Assembly: GCF_000146675.1 (NCBI RefSeq)
Contig: NZ_GL397214.1
Location: forward strand, 968,040 to 1,001,180
Direction: 5' to 3'
Length of the DNA: 33,141 nucleotides
From: Hoylesella marshii DSM 16973 = JCM 13450
GTDB taxonomy: Bacteria; Bacteroidota; Bacteroidia; Bacteroidales; Bacteroidaceae
Each line of letters begins with the position of its first letter. The stretch's first letter is position 1. Below, piece by piece: positions 32,770 through 33,141 of the stretch. A model generated the notes under the pieces. The model worked only from the letters and a program-made list of their open reading frames with translations, was not told the origin of the DNA and made no database searches. The translations under genes and the position numbers were made by a program.

Positions 32770-33057
32770 TATCCAAAGTTACGGAAATTTTCTGTATTAT
32801 TGATGAGTTTGACAAGAATTTATCGCTGCTTTAAACATTTCTATCTTGAAAAAATTTGCAATGAAAAAGAAGAGCTTCTCAACTTTATGATAACGCCGGG
32901 AGATATTGATGACCGTAAGCCTTTGGAGTACAAAGCTTTTATAGAGTTCATACAAGGTAAGCTGTTCGGTGACAAGGGGTACATCAGCAAGAACCTCTTT
33001 CAAAGGCTTTTCGTTGACGGAATACAGCTTATTACCAAAAGGAAAATTGCCCTATAA
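32770..33057 (+). pseudogene. 3' remnant of an IS982-family transposase with internal deletion
   Basis: The frame reads ..YRCFKHFYLEK then, at about 32850, ICNEKEELLNFMITPGDIDD and ..GKLFGDKGYISKNLFQRLFVDG.. ending in a stop. These are two separate parts of an IS982-family transposase (the mid N-terminal KHFYLEK block, and the C-terminal DDE block with LFGDKGYI). Around a hundred codons between them are missing, and the C-terminal end is also lost. It cannot encode an active enzyme. Confidence 0.78.
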
Positions 33058-33089
33058 ATTCCCCTTTTATTTTCATTTGATACCCCTAT

Positions 33090-33141
33090 TTATCCAAATG
33101 TGGATAACAAACTCTCCAAACGTGGATAATGACTTATCCAG
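33090..33141 (+). other. Cluster of four DnaA-box-like motifs
   Basis: TTATCCA (33090-33096), TGGATAA (33101-33107), TGGATAA (33123-33129) and TTATCCA (33134-33140) lie in 52 bp. The second extends to TGTGGATAA, a perfect DnaA box on the minus strand. The order is TTATCCA-N4-TGGATAA-N15-TGGATAA-N4-TTATCCA. The window ends here, so more copies may follow. Confidence 0.65.

Overview
The window looks like chromosome from a Bacteroidota species, most like Prevotella and relatives. The grounds are Bacteroidota-type promoters (TTG, 19-20 bp, TAnnTTTG) before many genes, families typical of the phylum (DUF4199, DUF6452, DUF6048, DUF5056, DUF6249, fused gamma-alpha KorA, an IntDOT-like integrase, a MobV relaxase, a C10 protease), and many lipoprotein and outer-membrane beta-barrel products. 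No rRNA, tRNA or CRISPR array was recognised.

Layout. 1-24400 is mostly core chromosome. A GNAT acetyltransferase and a LOG-family gene diverge at 880/979. A run on the plus strand (1604-6020) encodes DUF4199, a GT2 glycosyltransferase, a DUF6452 lipoprotein, a DUF6048 protein, the flavin transferase ApbE and a Crp/Fnr-type regulator. RNase R (6235-8433) and an exported protein of unknown function (8720-9766) follow. Then comes about 950 bp without genes that carries a striking 4 x 41-bp palindromic array. A minus-strand operon (12287-10725) encodes a DUF6249 membrane protein, a sigma factor and a DUF5056 protein that is a candidate anti-sigma factor. The rsmF-thyA-folA operon and a small beta-barrel protein follow, then korA-korB on the minus strand, then the sppA-lpxK-punA-thiL operon, in which lpxK and punA overlap by 116 bp.

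24401-33141 is accessory. An element of about 7.9 kb is bounded by a near-identical 27-bp direct repeat (24774-24800 and 32695-32721). It holds a tyrosine integrase, an overlapping RhuM-like gene, a primase/helicase-like ATPase, a small unknown ORF over a hairpin-rich candidate oriT, a MobV relaxase and a two-gene cargo operon (C10/streptopain-like cysteine protease plus a lipoprotein). It has no conjugation machinery, so it is best read as an integrative mobilizable element that borrows transfer functions from a helper. IS982-family remnants lie on both sides. The last 52 bp of the window hold four DnaA-box-like motifs in a symmetric arrangement.

The best candidates for new biology are the mobile protease/lipoprotein pair, an outward promoter that would read into the integrase only in the circular form, and several short palindromic arrays of exact period. 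All calls come from reading the sequence and ORF translations. No database search was run.
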